This document shows, in pieces, positions 61,418 to 64,000 of a DNA stretch of 64,000 bases. Origin of the DNA: Clostridia bacterium (GTDB lineage Bacteria > Bacillota > Clostridia > Lachnospirales > Lachnospiraceae). The stretch is taken from assembly GCA_910576205.1 (NCBI GenBank), contig CAJTHL010000011.1, positions 1-64,000 of the forward strand, in the 5' to 3' direction. The position numbers and the translations under genes were made by a program. The notes under the pieces were generated by a model. It did no database searches and was not told the origin of the DNA. It saw nothing but the letters and a program-made list of their open reading frames with translations. Position 1 is the first letter of the stretch. Every line of letters starts with the position of its first letter.

Positions 61418-62277
61418 AGCAGATTCATGGGATCCACCGGTTTCCCGTCCTTCAGAACCTTGAAATATACGTTGGAGCCTTCCTTCACGTAAAAGCGGGT
61501 GGGCTCATTTACCAGGCCAAGCTTCACGCCTGCCTGCACCGGACTTCCCGGTTCTACAGCCACATCCTTAAGCTGTCCGTAAACGCCCTCATAGCCGTTT
61601 CCGAAATCCACAGTAACCGTAGTGCCCAGTTCATCGTTCTCTTCAATCTTCGTCACCTGACCGTTGGCTCCGCATAGCACATCTTGATTAACCTCCGCCT
61701 GGATGATAACTGCGGGATTGTATTTGTACTGCTCCAGGGTCGTAAAGAATACGGTCTTATCCATGCTGTAATCCAGAATAATATTTCCGGCCACAGGCCA
61801 GAGAAGCTTGTCCGTCTCGGGAGCGAAGTTGTAGGTAAATGCTTCCGCATCCAGGGCAGCTGCGTCCTGAAGAGCTGCCTCCTCCGCCTCTGCCTCCAGA
61901 GCGGCCAGCTCTTCCTCGGTCAGAAAGTATTCCTCCGTGGGTTCCAGGCCGGCATAATCGCCCTCTAATTCAGCCACGCTTTCCTGCTTTGGCTCTTTTT
62001 TAGTATCTTTCTTTTCCTCAAATTCTGCCTTTGCCGTGGAGGATGCCGCTTCCTGCTTCTGCTCCTCCAGTTCCTCTTCCAGTTTTTTTGCCTCCTCAAA
62101 GGCTTTCTCCGCTTCGGCGACTTTTTGCGCCAGTTCCTCTTCTCTTTGATTCTTTTCGGATCTGCCGACTGTATACATCCCCACCATGCCGGCGGCGGCC
62201 AGCAGACAAAGGCTCATAGCTGCCGCCATCATCCGCCCACGCAGCGGGTTCTTTCTTGTTCTCTTTTTTACTGCCAT
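61411..62277 (-). CDS. spoIIQ: SpoIIQ-like M23-family (LytM) protein
   Basis: A 288-residue membrane-anchored protein: short basic tail, membrane helix (about 15-36), Glu-rich coiled coil (38-145) and a LytM domain (about 165-288). SpoIIQ in the forespore links to SpoIIIAH during engulfment. In the LytM part the usual zinc-ligand His positions are changed: ILDYSMDKTVFF where HPYSMDKT-like sequences occur, and VYFKVLKD in place of the HLHF motif. It is therefore probably a non-catalytic scaffold. Adjacency to spoIID supports the call. Confidence 0.85.
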   Translation of the reverse strand: MAVKKRTRKNPLRGRMMAAAMSLCLLAAAGMVGMYTVGRSEKNQREEELAQKVAEAEKAFEEAKKLEEELEEQKQEAASSTAKAEFEEKKDTKKEPKQESVAELEGDYAGLEPTEEYFLTEEELAALEAEAEEAALQDAAALDAEAFTYNFAPETDKLLWPVAGNIILDYSMDKTVFFTTLEQYKYNPAVIIQAEVNQDVLCGANGQVTKIEENDELGTTVTVDFGNGYEGVYGQLKDVAVEPGSPVQAGVKLGLVNEPTRFYVKEGSNVYFKVLKDGKPVDPMNLLQ

Positions 62278-62318
62278 AAGCTCACCTCATCATTTATTCT
62301 ATCCATAGGATAGCCAGA

Positions 62319-63179
62319 TTAGGAAAAGCTTATACATTCCATCCCCTCGTAGAAATATTGTAAAATTTCCAGAAATGTCTTTCCCTGGAAAGCCTGGACA
62401 TGAGCCTGGTACATACTTAGTCCAAAGCCGTGTCCCACGCCTTTTGTGGTGGCAACCCAGCCGTTCTTTGTCTCCTGGATGGTAAAACAGCTGGAGTTCA
62501 GAGCTTCCCTGTGGCGGAATTCTTCCCCCGCCATGCCTTTCCCCCCCAGGCGGATTTCCGTCACATATCCGGAGGCGTCTGTTTCCAGGATTTCGGGCAC
62601 ATCCTCTGTCTGAAGCCGCACCACACCCAGATATCCTTCCGCTTCCAGGTCTCCCGGACATTCCACAGCCTTTAAATAAGGATACGCCTCTCCCAAAAGG
62701 GAGCCGTCCCTGGTCTGCCCGGCGCTGACCGCGTGAAAGGGCAGATCCACGTATTTTCCCTCGTAAGAGAGCACTTTCCCACTGGTTTCCTGAACCGCCC
62801 AGGTGATTTTTTCGTAGTATTCTTCAAAATGTTTGTTTCCCCACAGCTCCTCCAGCTCTTCCGGCATATAGCAGGCCATCTCCCAGATTTCCAGCCGTTC
62901 TTCGCTGATCTGCTCCGGCCCGATTCCCTCCGCCTCCATACGCCACGCCAGGTTGCTGCGGGCAATCACCGCCTGGGCCTTTAAGGCTTCCAGCTCATAA
63001 GTGACAGGCATCTCTCCTGGCAGAATCCGCATAACCCATGCATCGAGAACATCAATTCTATCTCCTTTTGCTGCCAGCAGCGTTTCTTCCGTTTGGCTTC
63101 CAGACAGCATCACTACTATATAAGGAAACAACAATAAAATTAAAAAGACCGAAAAGGCCGTCTTTATTTTTTCTATCAT
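62319..63179 (-). CDS. spoIID: Stage II sporulation protein D
   Basis: About 286 residues. It is a membrane-anchored lytic transglycosylase that degrades septal peptidoglycan during engulfment. The ATG at 63179 is preferred (the frame opens at 63314) because it starts directly before the anchor (IEKIKTAFSVFLILLLF); the ribosome site is weak. SpoIID motifs are seen: the catalytic Glu in ILPGEMPVTYELEALKAQAVIAR, DLPFHAVSAGQTRD, AVECPGD and the end GVGHGFGLSMYQAH. The next gene, spoIIQ, follows after 41 bp. Confidence 0.92.
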   Translation of the reverse strand: MIEKIKTAFSVFLILLLFPYIVVMLSGSQTEETLLAAKGDRIDVLDAWVMRILPGEMPVTYELEALKAQAVIARSNLAWRMEAEGIGPEQISEERLEIWEMACYMPEELEELWGNKHFEEYYEKITWAVQETSGKVLSYEGKYVDLPFHAVSAGQTRDGSLLGEAYPYLKAVECPGDLEAEGYLGVVRLQTEDVPEILETDASGYVTEIRLGGKGMAGEEFRHREALNSSCFTIQETKNGWVATTKGVGHGFGLSMYQAHVQAFQGKTFLEILQYFYEGMECISFS

Positions 63180-63286
63180 TTTATATCTTATGTGGGGCAA
63201 AGAAGAATATGCGGGTATTAATTGATACAAATGGAAGATTCTGGATGCGGAAGGTCCCGGTATCCAGAACATATTTTCTGCATATA

Positions 63287-63344
63287 TGATAAAATACAGG
63301 CGGCGCACATCCATTTCCGGATATGCGCCGCCTGTATTTTATCA
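63287..63344 (-). terminator. Terminator after glycogen phosphorylase
   Basis: A perfect 21-bp stem (63287-63307 with 63324-63344) with a GGCGGCGCA core and an AAAATA/TATTTT edge. It lies 19 bp past the glgP stop codon and separates that gene from spoIID. Confidence 0.92.
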
Positions 63345-63362
63345 CATTTATTTTCTTTTTTA

Positions 63363-64000
63363 TTACAGTGTAACCGTAATCTTATCCAGATGCCAGATTT
63401 CATCCACATACTGCTGGATGGTTCTGTCGGAAGTAAATTTCCCGCTGCTGGCCACATTAAGGATAGCCTTCTTTGCCCAGCCCTTCTCATCACGGTATGC
63501 CTCTTCCACACGCTTCTGGGCCTCTGCATAAGCCTTGAAGTCTTTTAGGATGAAATAGGTATCCGCCCGGTCGCTGCTGTTGGTGTTCAGCAGGGAATCA
63601 TAGATATCCCGGAATTTCTCGGGATCATTGGGGGCGTACTGGCCGTTGATAAGCTGCATAAGCACTTTGCGGATATCCTGGTCGCTGTTAAAGATATCCA
63701 TGGGATGATAGCCTCCGTTATTCTCATAGTCGATTACCTCGTCGGAAGAAAGGCCGAAAATAAATGCATTCTCCTCTCCCACTTCCTCCACAATCTCCAC
63801 GTTGGCTCCGTCCATGGTGCCTAAGGTTACGGCTCCGTTCAGCATAAATTTCATATTACCTGTACCGGAAGCCTCCTTGCTGGCTGTGGAAATCTGCTCG
63901 GATACATCCGCAGCCGCGAAAATCCACTCTGCGTTAGATACCCGGTAATCCTCAATAAACACCACCTTAATCTTTCCGTTAATGGAAGCATCCTTGTTGA
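63363..64000 (-). CDS. glgP: Glycogen/maltodextrin phosphorylase, 3' part
   Basis: The C-terminal 212 residues of a GT35 phosphorylase, which releases glucose 1-phosphate from alpha-1,4-glucans using pyridoxal phosphate. The cofactor segment EASGTGNMKFMLNGAVTLGTMDGANVEI is intact, as are FIFGL and the end YVDEIW. The gene continues past the window edge at 64000 (the visible reading begins KDASINGKIKVVFIEDY). With malQ and the two GH13 enzymes it completes an alpha-glucan route. Confidence 0.95.
   Translation of the reverse strand, partial: NKDASINGKIKVVFIEDYRVSNAEWIFAAADVSEQISTASKEASGTGNMKFMLNGAVTLGTMDGANVEIVEEVGEENAFIFGLSSDEVIDYENNGGYHPMDIFNSDQDIRKVLMQLINGQYAPNDPEKFRDIYDSLLNTNSSDRADTYFILKDFKAYAEAQKRVEEAYRDEKGWAKKAILNVASSGKFTSDRTIQQYVDEIWHLDKITVTL

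Noticed and set aside
1..64000. tRNA or rRNA genes
   Set aside because: I saw no cloverleaf with a CCA-type end or conserved rRNA stretch on either strand, though a covariance search would be decisive.

Overview
The window looks like chromosome of a spore-forming, anaerobic Lachnospiraceae (Clostridia, Bacillota). The evidence is the SCIFF peptide with its radical SAM maturase next to a fused SecDF and RecJ, the sporulation genes sipL, spoIIQ and spoIID, strong AGGAGG ribosome sites, sigma-A promoters and moderate G+C. No rRNA or tRNA was seen. Most genes are ordinary core metabolism.

Layout. 1-5250 (minus strand): edge of an unknown gene, an M20/YgeY-like peptidase, an AEC transporter, then araD and an FGGY sugar kinase behind a clear promoter. 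5251-6886: a decayed ATPase plus DUF4276 pair. 7081-12681 (minus): recJ, secDF, the SCIFF maturase and the 47-residue SCIFF peptide. 12933-17698 (plus): ABC-class ATPase, membrane protein, Sel1-repeat protein. 17800-18760: a small accessory patch (XRE regulator, broken Uma2 gene, MITE-like repeat). 18779-23156 (plus): an AraC regulator and two GH13 alpha-glucosidases. 23251-33748 (minus): VWA protein, amidase and membrane protein; an intact ATPase-TOPRIM pair; then murF, ddl, plsC and malQ. 33937-44036 (plus): PrcB-like lipoprotein, sipL, an SGNH esterase, a CPBP protease and gltBD. 44047-47558: GT14 transferase, DegV, a small protein, a hemolysin III family protein and a hypothetical.

47883-59828 is a continuous minus-strand operon for a surface structure. 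In transcription order it holds an AP2/zinc-ribbon regulator, a BTAD activator, two small proteins, signal peptidase I, a 1586-residue beta-helix/Cna-B adhesin, two TasA-like SipW substrates, a sorting-signal-like protein, a MucBP protein and SipW. Directly upstream, 59873-61116 has the anatomy of an invertible promoter switch. A tyrosine recombinase gene and an outward-facing sigma-A promoter lie between two recombination-type sites (10-bp arms, identical 7-bp spacer) in opposite orientation. As sequenced the promoter points away from the operon, straight into a terminator formed by the right-hand site. Inversion would aim it at the operon about 90 nt before the first gene. This is the strongest candidate for an undescribed system here: phase-variable control of a SipW/TasA-like matrix and adhesin operon.

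61154-64000 holds a GIY-YIG protein, spoIIQ, spoIID and the 3' part of glycogen phosphorylase. With malQ and the GH13 enzymes this indicates alpha-glucan use. All functional statements are from reading the sequence and family knowledge; no search was run.
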